DNA of 7,900 bases from Ignavibacteria bacterium (GTDB lineage: Bacteria; Bacteroidota; Ignavibacteria; Ignavibacteriales; Ignavibacteriaceae), in NCBI GenBank assembly GCA_030648225.1, contig JAUSIA010000052.1, forward strand, positions 1 to 7,900, given 5' to 3'. Positions 1-7,045 of this stretch are shown here, piece after piece (position 1 is the first letter of the stretch; each line of letters starts with the position of its first letter). The position numbers and the translations under genes are program-made. The notes under the pieces are model-generated. The model worked only from the letters and a program-made list of their open reading frames with translations. It was not told the origin of the DNA and did not search any database.

Positions 1-84
1 AATAAATGATAAAAGAATTTCATACAAATTGATTGCATCACTTCAAACTTATTATTTATTTTAATTTAGATTTCACTTATCAAT

Positions 85-441
85 ATGAATATAGAATTTT
101 TAAGAGAATACTGTCTTAAGAAACCGGAAGCAGCGGATAGCTTTCCGTTTGGGAAGGATACTCTTGTTTTTAAAGTTGGCGGGAAAATCTTTCTTCTCGC
201 AGGATTAGATGAAGTCCCTCTAAGAATTAATCTTAAATGCAACCCTGAAAAAGCAATAGAACTTAGAGAACAGTATGAAGCGGTTCTTCCGGGGTATCAT
301 ATGAATAAAAACCACTGGAACACTGTTATAATTGATGGAACTATACCACATAGAGAATTGCTGGAATGGATAGATGATTCATATCTGCTGGTTGTTAACA
401 GTTTAAAAAGAGCTGATAAGGAAAGAATTAAAAAATCATAG
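85..441 (+). CDS. MmcQ/YjbR family protein (DUF419-type)
   Basis: A complete 118-residue protein, the usual length for the MmcQ/YjbR family, which folds like the CyaY/frataxin-type DNA-binding-like domain and has no firmly known biochemical role. Family hallmarks are visible: an N-terminal helix followed by SFPFG (about residues 19-23), a strand pair DTLVFKVGGKIF, the segment LRINLKC (about 46-52), and the signature PGYHMNKNHWNTV (about 69-81), then a C-terminal helix with a Lys/Arg-rich end. There is no signal peptide, so it is probably cytosolic. The ATG has no clear Shine-Dalgarno sequence but is the only sensible start for a full-length domain. It stands alone: about 150 nt separate it from the next gene, and nothing in its neighbourhood suggests a role. 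Family assignment is confident; function is not. Confidence 0.9.
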   Translation: MNIEFLREYCLKKPEAADSFPFGKDTLVFKVGGKIFLLAGLDEVPLRINLKCNPEKAIELREQYEAVLPGYHMNKNHWNTVIIDGTIPHRELLEWIDDSYLLVVNSLKRADKERIKKS

Positions 442-591
442 AACCTATAAAGCCGCATTTTTTATCCCTAAAAGACGTTTTCATTTTAAACTTTTGTGAT
501 GATTTGATAACTCCCATTATATAATATATACAGAGAGTTGTTTATCTTAATAGGTGATTTTGGAAATGCTACACCATATTTAAAAATTGCA

Positions 592-1413
592 ATGAAGAGA
601 TATTTAATCATATTACTTCCTGTACTGTTATTTTTATCCTGTAAAACAAATCCTCCTTTTACTCCTGAAAACAGGGTTAGCGGAAAGATTTTTCTTAAGG
701 TTAATTTCAATTTCGTACCGCAGAGTAAAACAGTTAATAAGGTTGTACTTCTTGAAGATTTTGCAAATGTAAGCTGCGTTCCGTGTGTAACATCAAACAG
801 AATAATTAAATCCTTAACCCGCACATCATACGGACCAGAAAAATTAGTTGCCATAAAATACCCGACAAACTTTCCTGCACCAAATGATTTATTCTATCTT
901 GCTAATAAACCTGTATGTGATTCAAAAATATTGTTCTATAATATTTTCTTTGCACCAACTACTGTTATAGATGGAATAGAGAAGCCATCATCAACCGACT
1001 CATCGGCCCTTAAACAAAAAATTGATGCGAGACTTGCCGCCGCACCATCTTTTGAAATTATTGTAACTGATACTTTTATTTCAGGAAGCTATTATATAGA
1101 TGTTCAGGTAAATTCACTTGCTGCAATTGATTTAACAAATCTTACTCTTGAAGCAGTTATACTTGAAGAGGAAATTGAATTTAGTAACCCCCCGGGCAGT
1201 AACGGAGAAACTAAATTTTATGATGTAATGAGAGCTGTACTTCCTTCAACCGATGGTATTTCATTAGCTGCTGTTCAGCAATCAGGTTCAAATCTTGTGG
1301 AGACTGAAGCAGATTTAATAGCAAACTGGCAGACGAATCAATTAAATGCTGTTGTTTTTGTTCAGAATAAATCATCCAAAGAAGTATTGCAGGCGGGGAT
1401 TAGTCTTAATTAA
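592..1413 (+). CDS. Omp28-like thioredoxin-fold lipoprotein
   Basis: A predicted 273-residue lipoprotein. The start at 592 is preferred over an upstream in-frame TTG at 538 because it gives a clean lipoprotein signal: MKR, a hydrophobic stretch and FLSC with the lipidated Cys at residue 17. The mature part opens with a linker and then a thioredoxin-like domain: the strand VVLLEDFANVS leads into a C62-V-P-C65 pair, and FAPTTVIDG (Pro122) looks like the thioredoxin cis-Pro loop. One further cysteine (C109) lies between them. The C-terminal half, about residues 150-273, is strand-rich and carries LEAVILEEE and a later VMRAVLPSTDG, a layout like Omp28-related proteins of Bacteroidetes. It probably sits in the outer or inner membrane facing the periplasm. 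It is the first gene of a tight cassette with a TlpA-like thioredoxin and an outer-membrane barrel. The CxxC suggests thiol-disulfide exchange, but the substrate is unknown. No strong ribosome-binding site is visible. Confidence 0.82.
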   Translation: MKRYLIILLPVLLFLSCKTNPPFTPENRVSGKIFLKVNFNFVPQSKTVNKVVLLEDFANVSCVPCVTSNRIIKSLTRTSYGPEKLVAIKYPTNFPAPNDLFYLANKPVCDSKILFYNIFFAPTTVIDGIEKPSSTDSSALKQKIDARLAAAPSFEIIVTDTFISGSYYIDVQVNSLAAIDLTNLTLEAVILEEEIEFSNPPGSNGETKFYDVMRAVLPSTDGISLAAVQQSGSNLVETEADLIANWQTNQLNAVVFVQNKSSKEVLQAGISLN

Positions 1414-1424
1414 ATGGAGAGTAA

Positions 1425-1928
1425 ATGAAATTACTTTTAGCTGTTTTAATCATAATCATATCATTAAATATAAACGCCCAGCAGAAAGCTCCCAACTTTA
1501 AGCTCGAAGATCTGAATGGCGAATATGTTGAACTGAAAAATCTTTTAGGAAAAGGTCCTTTACTTATAAGTTTTTGGGCAACGTGGTGCAAACCCTGTGT
1601 TGAAGAATTAAGTGAATACAAAAAACTATACTCGGAATACAAAGCAAAAGGCTTTAACATAATTGCCATCTCAACCGATGATGAAAAAACAGTTGCAAAG
1701 GTTAAGCCTTTTGTAAAATCAAAAGATTATAACTTTACTGTTCTCCTCGATACAAATTCAGAAGTTGCAAGAAAATATTATGTGCGGAATGTGCCTTACA
1801 CTTTTCTGCTGGATGAAAAGGGGAATATAGTTTATTCACATCTCGGACATAAAAAGGGAGATGAATTACAGGTAAAAAAGAAAGTTGAAGCTCTGCTCTC
1901 TTCTTCACCTGTAAAAACTTCTGATTAA
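1425..1928 (+). CDS. Exported TlpA-like thioredoxin (thiol-disulfide oxidoreductase)
   Basis: A 167-residue periplasmic thioredoxin-fold protein of the TlpA/ResA/AhpC-TSA-like type. A signal peptide (MK plus a hydrophobic run) should be cleaved after A18, leaving Gln19 first. The mature protein begins with APNFKLEDLNGE, the usual TlpA opening, followed by ISFWATWCKPC with the active-site cysteines at 55 and 58. The NVPYTFLLDEKG segment supplies the cis-Pro at 124. These are the only two cysteines. The family reduces disulfides in envelope proteins, for instance during cytochrome c maturation, and normally receives electrons from a membrane partner such as DsbD/CcdA; none is encoded here. A GGAGA ribosome-binding site lies 4 nt before the ATG. 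It follows the Omp28-like gene by 11 nt and precedes the barrel gene by 3 nt, so the three are almost surely cotranscribed. The family call is secure; the specific substrate is inferred. Confidence 0.93.
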   Translation: MKLLLAVLIIIISLNINAQQKAPNFKLEDLNGEYVELKNLLGKGPLLISFWATWCKPCVEELSEYKKLYSEYKAKGFNIIAISTDDEKTVAKVKPFVKSKDYNFTVLLDTNSEVARKYYVRNVPYTFLLDEKGNIVYSHLGHKKGDELQVKKKVEALLSSSPVKTSD

Positions 1929-1931
1929 AAT

Positions 1932-3464
1932 ATGCTCAAAATATTTTTCTTCTTATTCCTGTTAATCTCTCTTGCGTCTTCCCTTTATGCACAGGACGAT
2001 TTTATACCACAACTTCCCGAAGGTCTTGGCTTTTCAAACCAGCTTGAGTACTCTTATGATTATGAATTAAACCAGGAAACATTTGAAAACTGGTTTAATC
2101 TTGATTACAGGTATAATATCTTTTCTGCAGGAATCCGCTTTGATATTTTCCAGCCGAACGATCCTAATCCTGCAATTAGCAGGGGAAAAGAACGATATGC
2201 TGATATCGCTTTCAAATATATTGAAGCTGAACTTGGTGATATTGAAGAAGGAATGAAAGTGACTGCCGGGAATTTCTATTCATTATTCGGCAGAGGTCTG
2301 ATATTAAAAAGTTATGAGAACAGGAACATAAGAATTGATAATAATCTTTTAGGTGTTAAGGTTGAAGCCTATTATTCAGGCTTAAAACTTATTGCTCTGA
2401 CAGGAATGGCAGAAAATTTTAATGCTGAACGAAAAGATATTTTGCATGCTGCTGATCTTGAGTACAAGATCTTACCGGGACTAAAAATCGGGGGCTCGTT
2501 TGCTTCAAATGATCCTCAAGAAGATGTTGCAAGAACTATAATAGGTTCGGTAAGAATTCAGCCAAGAATATGGAATTTTGATTTCTATGGCGAGTATGGA
2601 TTAAAAAAGAATAATGATACTAAGAGTGAGAACTTAATCAATGCAGCAAATTATATTGGTGAAGCTTATTATGCTGGTGCAAATTTTTATTATGCCTCAG
2701 CATCTTTAGTTGGTGAATATAAATACTATGATAACTTTACTTTCAGTTCACATGATGGCACAATCATTTACAATAATCCTCCTGCTGTCAGAAAAGAATA
2801 TACTTATGTTCTGCTCAACCGTCATCCTTCACCATTAAACCAGGCGAATGAAAAAGGTTTTCAGGTTGAAGCTAATTATCCAGTTACTGAAGAAACTTTT
2901 CTAACTATAAGTTATGGAGAAACAAAAACTCTTGGACCTGATTCTTATTATCAAAAAGTTCTCGGTGCAAATCAGAAGGTAAGGCTTCAGCTTAGAGAAA
3001 CTTTTGCACAATTAAATCATACCTGGAATGAGAGCTTTATAACTATTGCTGCTTTTGGCTATAATGAAGAGAGGGATGCAAATACAAAAAATATAACTCC
3101 TATTCTTGAAAACCATTTTTATATTGACGAAATAAACACTCTCCGGCTGATAATGGAACATCAGCATACAACTGATAAAACTACAACTGAAAAATATTAT
3201 ACCGATGTTGCAACGTTGGAATATTTACGTTCACCCCTGTTAAGCATCTCGGTCGTTTCAGAAATGCAGACAAAAGAACCCGAGCCGGGAAAAACGGTAC
3301 GCCGATTCTGGAACTTCATTCAGTTTGGTTATAAACTTGGTGAGCATACAAACTTGAGCTTGTTAATAGGAAAACGACAGGCAGGAAATATCTGCATCGG
3401 TGGCGTCTGCAGGTATGAACCAAAATTCAGCGGTATTGAGCTTAAAATGTTTACAAGGTTATAA
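1932..3464 (+). CDS. Outer-membrane beta-barrel protein, DUF6029-like
   Basis: A 510-residue exported protein with a signal peptide probably cleaved after A20 (YA|QDD). The mature chain is a run of alternating aromatic/hydrophobic strands with short turns, such as FNLDYRYNIFSAGIRFDIF near the N-terminus and WNFIQFGYKLGEHTNLSLLIG near the C-terminus, which is what a large outer-membrane beta-barrel looks like. The early segment VTAGNFYSLFGRGLILKSYENR and the final hairpin with CIGGVCRYEP resemble the DUF6029 family of Bacteroidetes. The protein has only two cysteines, C488 and C493, in a CX4C arrangement just before the last strand. The start is 3 nt after the TlpA-like stop with no Shine-Dalgarno site, so translation is probably coupled. 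It is the last gene of the cassette; 123 nt without an evident terminator hairpin follow. Function is unknown: it may be a pore, a receptor or an anchoring barrel. The barrel call is strong and the DUF6029 call is from memory of the family. Confidence 0.8.
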   Translation: MLKIFFFLFLLISLASSLYAQDDFIPQLPEGLGFSNQLEYSYDYELNQETFENWFNLDYRYNIFSAGIRFDIFQPNDPNPAISRGKERYADIAFKYIEAELGDIEEGMKVTAGNFYSLFGRGLILKSYENRNIRIDNNLLGVKVEAYYSGLKLIALTGMAENFNAERKDILHAADLEYKILPGLKIGGSFASNDPQEDVARTIIGSVRIQPRIWNFDFYGEYGLKKNNDTKSENLINAANYIGEAYYAGANFYYASASLVGEYKYYDNFTFSSHDGTIIYNNPPAVRKEYTYVLLNRHPSPLNQANEKGFQVEANYPVTEETFLTISYGETKTLGPDSYYQKVLGANQKVRLQLRETFAQLNHTWNESFITIAAFGYNEERDANTKNITPILENHFYIDEINTLRLIMEHQHTTDKTTTEKYYTDVATLEYLRSPLLSISVVSEMQTKEPEPGKTVRRFWNFIQFGYKLGEHTNLSLLIGKRQAGNICIGGVCRYEPKFSGIELKMFTRL

Positions 3465-3542
3465 AAAACTTTGCACTATTCTCCATTAAAAATCCTATCT
3501 GACCGCTAATAAAATAATTCAGTAATTGCTCTATTAATTTCT

Positions 3543-3550
3543 TATTTTTG
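3543..3550 (+). promoter_or_regulatory. Candidate Bacteroidetes-type -7 element for the S9 peptidase gene
   Basis: TATTTTTG matches the Bacteroidetes -7 consensus TAnnTTTG and ends 37 nt before the ATG, a sensible distance for a promoter. A TTG at 3526-3528 could be the -33 element, but the spacing of 14 nt is shorter than the usual 17-23. The gene itself has a GAGAGG ribosome-binding site at 3575-3580. In AT-rich DNA this motif also occurs by chance, so the call is tentative. Confidence 0.35.
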
Positions 3551-3587
3551 ATAAGTTTTTAAAATCATCAAGAAGAGAGGTTTAACA

Positions 3588-5498
3588 ATGAAAATATTAA
3601 CCCCATTATTATTGTTTGCTGTTTTTTTAACTGTTTTTGCTCAACCCAAAGAGGAGGTTCCCTTGATTCCTATGAAAGATTTTTTCAAAAATCCTGATAA
3701 GAGAAGTTACTCGATTTCTCCGGATGGTGAATATCTTTCATGGATGCAGCCCTGGGAAACAAGGATGAATGTTTTTGTTCAAAATATTGGAGAGGATGAA
3801 ATTACCCAGGTAACATTTGCAAAAGAAAGAGATATTGCTGGTTATTTCTGGAAAGGGAATGACCGGATAATTTATATCCAGGATACAAAAGGAGATGAAA
3901 ATTTCAGGTTGTATGCTGTAGACAGGGATGGGAAAAATCAAAAAGATCTTACACCTTTTGAAAAAGTACGTGCAGGTGTAGTTGATGATCTTAAAGATAA
4001 TCCAGATGAAATGCTTATCCAGTTAAACCAGCGTAACCCACAGATATTTGATGTTTACAGGATAGATGTAAATACCGGCGAGATGAATCAGGTTGCTGAA
4101 AATCCCGGAAATATTACAGGTTGGATAACTGATCATAGTGGGAAGTTAAGAATTGCTCTTACAACCGATGGAGTGAGTACCGGAATTCTTTACAGAGATA
4201 AAGAAGAAGATCAATTCAAAGAACTTGTAACCACTAACTTTAAAGAAACGCTTTACCCTGTATTCTTTACTTTTGATAATAAAAATCTATATATGATTTC
4301 TAACATCGGCAGAGATAAGGCTGCAATTGTAGCGTATAATGTTGCAGAAAATAAAGAAGGTACGATTATTTATGAAAACCCGGATTATGATGTTTCCAAT
4401 CTTATGTATTCCGAAAAAAGAAAAGTTCTTATTGGAGTTTTATTTACTTCATGGAAAAATGAATATGAATTTTTTGATGATGAAACTAAAGAAATTTATA
4501 GTGACCTCGAATCAAAATTAGAAGGCTACGAGATTGCTGTTACCGGCAATAATAGAAATGAAGACAAATTTCTTGTAAGAACCTACAGTGATAAGTCTCT
4601 CGGTGCTTACTACTTTTATGATGTAAATAAAAAAGAATTGAAGAAGCTGGTAGATGTAAGCCCCTGGTTAAAAGAAGAATATATGGCTGACCAGAAACCA
4701 ATTTCATATAAAACAAGAGACGGTTTTACAATTCATGGTTATTTAACTCTTCCTAAAGGAGTTGAAGCCAAAAATCTTCCTGTTGTTGTTCACCCGCATG
4801 GCGGACCCTGGGCAAGAGATAACTGGGGTTTCAATCCCGAACTTCAGTTCCTTGCAAACAGAGGCTATGCAGTTCTCCAGATGAACTTCAGAGGTTCAAC
4901 CGGTTATGGAAAAAATTTCTGGATGATCGCCTTCAAAGAATGTGGAAAGAAGATGCAGGATGATATTACAGACGGAGTTAACTGGTTAATTGAAGAGGGA
5001 ATTGCTGATCCTGATAGAATAGGAATATACGGCGGTTCTTATGGTGGTTATGCTACATTAGCAGGAGTTACGTTCACTCCCGATCTTTATGCCTGTGCAG
5101 TTGATTATGTTGGAGTTTCAAACATTTTTAGCTGGATGAATGCGATACCACCTTACTGGGAACCATACAGAGAAATGATTTATGAAATGGTTGGACATCC
5201 GCAAAAAGATTCATTATTGCTTCGCGATGCTTCCCCGATATTCCACATTGCTAATATAAAAGCTCCTTTATTTATTGCACAGGGAACTAATGATCCAAGA
5301 GTGCCGAAAGCAGAATCAGACCAGATTGTTGCTGCATTAAAGGATAAAGGAATTGATGTTCCTTATATGGTAAAAGATAATGAAGGGCATGGCTTCAGGA
5401 ATGAAGAGAACAGGTTTGATTTCTATGGATCAATGGAGCAATTCTTCTTTAAGCATCTTGGGGGCAGAGTGGGTGAAGTTGAAGGAATGAAGGAGTAA
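3588..5498 (+). CDS. Secreted S9-family serine peptidase (prolyl oligopeptidase / acylaminoacyl-peptidase type)
   Basis: A 636-residue exported serine peptidase, normal length for the family. The signal peptide should be cleaved after A18, leaving Gln19. Residues about 30-390 form the beta-propeller that gates access to the active site; its first blade carries SISPDGEYLSW (from residue 42). Residues about 395-630 are the alpha/beta-hydrolase domain. The oxyanion region HPHGGPW starts at 402, the nucleophile is Ser484 in GGSYGGYA, and the remaining triad residues are Asp569 in GTNDPRVP and His601 in NEGHGF. All catalytic residues are present, so the enzyme should be active on short peptides in the periplasm or outside the cell, releasing dipeptides or acylated residues. 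The start is supported by GAGAGG 7 nt upstream and by the signal peptide. It has its own candidate promoter and ends at a strong hairpin, so it is probably a single-gene unit. Which S9 subfamily it belongs to cannot be settled by eye. Confidence 0.94.
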   Translation: MKILTPLLLFAVFLTVFAQPKEEVPLIPMKDFFKNPDKRSYSISPDGEYLSWMQPWETRMNVFVQNIGEDEITQVTFAKERDIAGYFWKGNDRIIYIQDTKGDENFRLYAVDRDGKNQKDLTPFEKVRAGVVDDLKDNPDEMLIQLNQRNPQIFDVYRIDVNTGEMNQVAENPGNITGWITDHSGKLRIALTTDGVSTGILYRDKEEDQFKELVTTNFKETLYPVFFTFDNKNLYMISNIGRDKAAIVAYNVAENKEGTIIYENPDYDVSNLMYSEKRKVLIGVLFTSWKNEYEFFDDETKEIYSDLESKLEGYEIAVTGNNRNEDKFLVRTYSDKSLGAYYFYDVNKKELKKLVDVSPWLKEEYMADQKPISYKTRDGFTIHGYLTLPKGVEAKNLPVVVHPHGGPWARDNWGFNPELQFLANRGYAVLQMNFRGSTGYGKNFWMIAFKECGKKMQDDITDGVNWLIEEGIADPDRIGIYGGSYGGYATLAGVTFTPDLYACAVDYVGVSNIFSWMNAIPPYWEPYREMIYEMVGHPQKDSLLLRDASPIFHIANIKAPLFIAQGTNDPRVPKAESDQIVAALKDKGIDVPYMVKDNEGHGFRNEENRFDFYGSMEQFFFKHLGGRVGEVEGMKE

Positions 5499-5505
5499 TT
5501 TAAAT

Positions 5506-5534
5506 GTGAGGCTCACCTTGAAGGTGAACCTCAC
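5506..5534. terminator. Hairpin between convergent genes, probable bidirectional terminator
   Basis: GTGAGG at 5506-5511 pairs with CCTCAC at 5529-5534. After one mismatch (5512/5528), TCACC at 5513-5517 pairs with GGTGA at 5523-5527, and the tip is TTGAA. That is eleven or more base pairs in a 29-nt element, far more stable than anything else between genes in this window. It begins 8 nt after the S9 peptidase stop and lies 31 nt from the end of the convergent cupin gene, so it can stop transcription from either side. The plus-strand tail is TTTCCT rather than a perfect T run. Confidence 0.75.
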
Positions 5535-5564
5535 TTTCCTAAGTCTCTCTCTTTTAATAATCTC

Positions 5565-6068
5565 TCACTTATTTGTCACATTCCTGGGATCATCCGCTGC
5601 ATTTACATAAGTAATTCCCCAGGGTCCAATCCCATGAAGCTGAATCTCAGTTTCTTCTTTTGTAAAAGCAAAATGACGTGTTCCGATTTCCATTACTGCA
5701 AAACCACCGACAGGCAGTTTTGTAGCTTTCGATTCTTCAAAAACATCTCCGAGTCCCATATAAAATGAACCTGAAATAACTGTTATATGCTCAACTGCCG
5801 GATGAAAGTGTGGAGAAATTTTATAATTAGCAGGAGCCTTTACCCTAACAGTGAAAGGTCCGGGTTTTGACATATCTCCTTCGAGTACAGCAACCTTTAT
5901 TCCTTTTGGTAGTGATGCAGGTCCATCAACCCATTTGAGATCTGTTGGGACATGCATAATATGTGTAGTCTTATGCTCTCCCATTTCCTTCTCCTGTGCC
6001 TGGAGTATGACTGGAATAGTGAGAAACAATCCCATCAAGAAAAACCGCAAATAAAGAAATAATGACAT
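5565..6068 (-). CDS. Exported single-domain cupin protein
   Basis: A 167-residue protein with a signal peptide cleaved after A24 (LQA|QEK), so it acts in the periplasm or outside the cell. The mature part is one cupin barrel. Motif 1 is HFHPAVEHITVISG, giving metal ligands His87, His89 and Glu93 with the expected glycine at 100. Motif 2 is LPVGGFAVMEIGTRHFAF with the fourth ligand at His132. A complete three-His/one-Glu set argues for a bound metal, but neither the metal nor the reaction can be read from the sequence. The mature N-terminus has a short His/Met-bearing stretch (EMGEHKTTHIMH). The start at 6068 is fixed by a strong AGGAGG site 5 nt upstream, better than the later Met12. The gene is downstream of msrB on the same strand, but 175 nt apart, with its own candidate promoter, so cotranscription is possible but not required. 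Relatives are often annotated only as cupin-domain proteins. Confidence 0.88.
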   Translation of the reverse strand: MSLFLYLRFFLMGLFLTIPVILQAQEKEMGEHKTTHIMHVPTDLKWVDGPASLPKGIKVAVLEGDMSKPGPFTVRVKAPANYKISPHFHPAVEHITVISGSFYMGLGDVFEESKATKLPVGGFAVMEIGTRHFAFTKEETEIQLHGIGPWGITYVNAADDPRNVTNK

Positions 6069-6073
6069 AGTAA

Positions 6074-6079
6074 CCTCCT
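6074..6079 (-). promoter_or_regulatory. Strong ribosome-binding site of the cupin gene
   Basis: On the minus strand this reads AGGAGG within the longer AAAGGAGGTTA, 5 nt before the ATG at 6068. It is the best Shine-Dalgarno match in the window, where most genes have weak ones, and it decides the start codon over Met12 further in. Confidence 0.8.
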
Positions 6080-6148
6080 TTGGTTAATTACTAAAAATAC
6101 GCTGACAACAATAATTCGACTTTTATAAATTATTCTGCTTATAAGATG

Positions 6149-6156
6149 CAAACTTA
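6149..6156 (-). promoter_or_regulatory. Candidate Bacteroidetes-type -7 element for the cupin gene
   Basis: The minus strand reads TAAGTTTG, matching TAnnTTTG, about 80 nt upstream of the cupin start. A TTTG at 6169-6172 lies upstream, but the spacing of 12 nt is short for a -33 element. If real, it would let the cupin gene be transcribed apart from msrB. Confidence 0.33.
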
Positions 6157-6243
6157 GATTTCAAAATCCAAATGGACCTGTTTTTAAATGTGCTTTTCTA
6201 CACAAAAATGATTTTTAGTTAGTATACACCATATATGAAAGTA

Positions 6244-6792
6244 CTACTTCTTTTCTACATCCTTCACAAATTCAATTGAAACAGAATTAATACAATAGCG
6301 TTGACCCGTAGGCTCAGGTCCATCATCAAAAACATGACCAAGATGACTCCCGCATCTTGCACACATTACTTCGGTTCTTATCATTCCAAAGTTTCTATCT
6401 TCTTTTAAAATAATTTTATCCTTTGCAAGCGGAGTCCAGTAGCTTGGCCAGCCGCAGCCTGAATCATATTTCTTATCCGAACTGAAAAGTTCATTTCCAC
6501 AAGCTGCACATTTGTAAACTCCCTTCTCAAAGAAGTGATCATATTTTCCTGTAAATGCTCTTTCTGTTCCTTTCTCTCTTAAAACACGATACTCTTCAGC
6601 TGTAAGCTCTTTCTTCCACTCATCTTCTGATTTATTTACCTTATTCTCCATATTCTCTTCTCCGGATTTTTTAGTTGAATCGGTCATCAGTTGATTAATT
6701 GAATTATTAGAATTTGCTGATGATTGCATAGTTAGAAACGCGGTAATCAGCAATAACGGAATTAAAACTAATAGCAATGGTTTTGTTTTCAT
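6244..6792 (-). CDS. msrB: Exported peptide-methionine (R)-S-oxide reductase MsrB
   Basis: MsrB reduces the R form of methionine sulfoxide in proteins. This 182-residue protein has the full MsrB domain from about residue 54: KSEDEWKKELTAEEYRVLRE, then zinc-binding pairs C95/C98 (KCAACG) and C144/C147 (MCARCG), the recycling cysteine C113 in SGCGWPS, and the catalytic C167 in RYCINS. All key residues are present. In front is a hydrophobic N-terminus (residues about 5-21) and a polar, low-complexity linker rich in Ser/Asn/Lys/Glu (about 23-53), so the domain is probably in the periplasm, either released after SSA26 or held by an uncleaved anchor. A TTAAAGGAAG ribosome-binding site lies 8 nt before the ATG. 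A second in-frame Met48 with its own site could give a form without the export signal. Its reductant is not encoded with it; the TlpA-like thioredoxin upstream in the window is one candidate. Confidence 0.95.
   Translation of the reverse strand: MKTKPLLLVLIPLLLITAFLTMQSSANSNNSINQLMTDSTKKSGEENMENKVNKSEDEWKKELTAEEYRVLREKGTERAFTGKYDHFFEKGVYKCAACGNELFSSDKKYDSGCGWPSYWTPLAKDKIILKEDRNFGMIRTEVMCARCGSHLGHVFDDGPEPTGQRYCINSVSIEFVKDVEKK
6649..6663 (-). promoter_or_regulatory. Possible internal translation start of msrB (Met48)
   Basis: On the minus strand GGAG at 6663-6660 stands 8 nt before an in-frame ATG at 6651-6649. The product would begin MENKVNKSEDEWKKEL, which is how ordinary cytosolic MsrB proteins begin, and would keep every catalytic and zinc-binding cysteine while dropping the export signal and linker. 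The geometry is as good as that of the main start. Purine-rich codons (Gly-Glu-Glu) can produce such a motif by chance. Confidence 0.4.
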
Positions 6793-6924
6793 AATAATAA
6801 CTTCCTTTAAATTTTACATACGAATTATCATAAAAACAAACCAGGCATTCATCACAAAAAGTTCACAAATGAATATATAGAGTAAAACAAGGAATTTGCT
6901 TATAATTACTTTTGAAATATTATT

Positions 6925-6967
6925 GGTATAGAGGTGTAGGGAATTTAATCTTTTATAACTTTATACC
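6925..6967. repeat. Imperfect inverted repeat in the msrB/barrel divergent region
   Basis: GGTATAGAG at 6925-6933 and CTTTATACC at 6959-6967 are inverted copies with one difference, which would be a G-U pair in RNA, separated by 25 nt. It lies about 80 nt upstream of the small barrel gene in a 253-nt region between divergent genes that otherwise shows only a TACTTTTG motif at 6907-6914. It could be an operator or a leader hairpin, but it is AT-rich and may be chance. Confidence 0.2.
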
Positions 6968-7045
6968 TTCAAGTATTAGCTAAGAGGTTTTCTCATAAAT
7001 TTCAATGCATTTGAAATCAATTTAGATTATAGGAATTTAAAAAAA

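Noticed and set aside
29..57. TTGATT with TATTAT/TTATTT as a promoter for the YjbR-like gene
   Set aside because: Both boxes are weak and such matches are expected by chance in this AT-rich stretch.
494..525. TTGTGA and TATAAT as a promoter for the lipoprotein cassette
   Set aside because: Spacing is about 20 nt, the region is very AT-rich, and no TAnnTTTG match is present, so the cassette promoter could not be placed.
538..591. Upstream TTG extension of the Omp28-like lipoprotein
   Set aside because: The extra 18 residues would put a non-signal sequence in front of a clean lipoprotein signal that starts at the ATG at 592.
486..854. Minus-strand open frame of 122 codons
   Set aside because: It overlaps the start and CxxC region of the lipoprotein gene, has no recognisable domain, and lies in the shadow of a clearly real gene.
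5851..6054. Plus-strand open frame inside the cupin gene
   Set aside because: It is antisense to a cupin with all metal ligands and a strong ribosome-binding site; its translation shows no family features.
6203..6219. AAAAAT/ATTTTT hairpin after msrB as a terminator
   Set aside because: The stem has no G-C pairs and no following T run on the minus strand, so it would not be stable.
6793..7045. Search for a small gene, sRNA or riboswitch in the divergent region
   Set aside because: No open frame with a ribosome-binding site and no conserved RNA motif was recognisable; only the weak inverted repeat and one TAnnTTTG match were seen.
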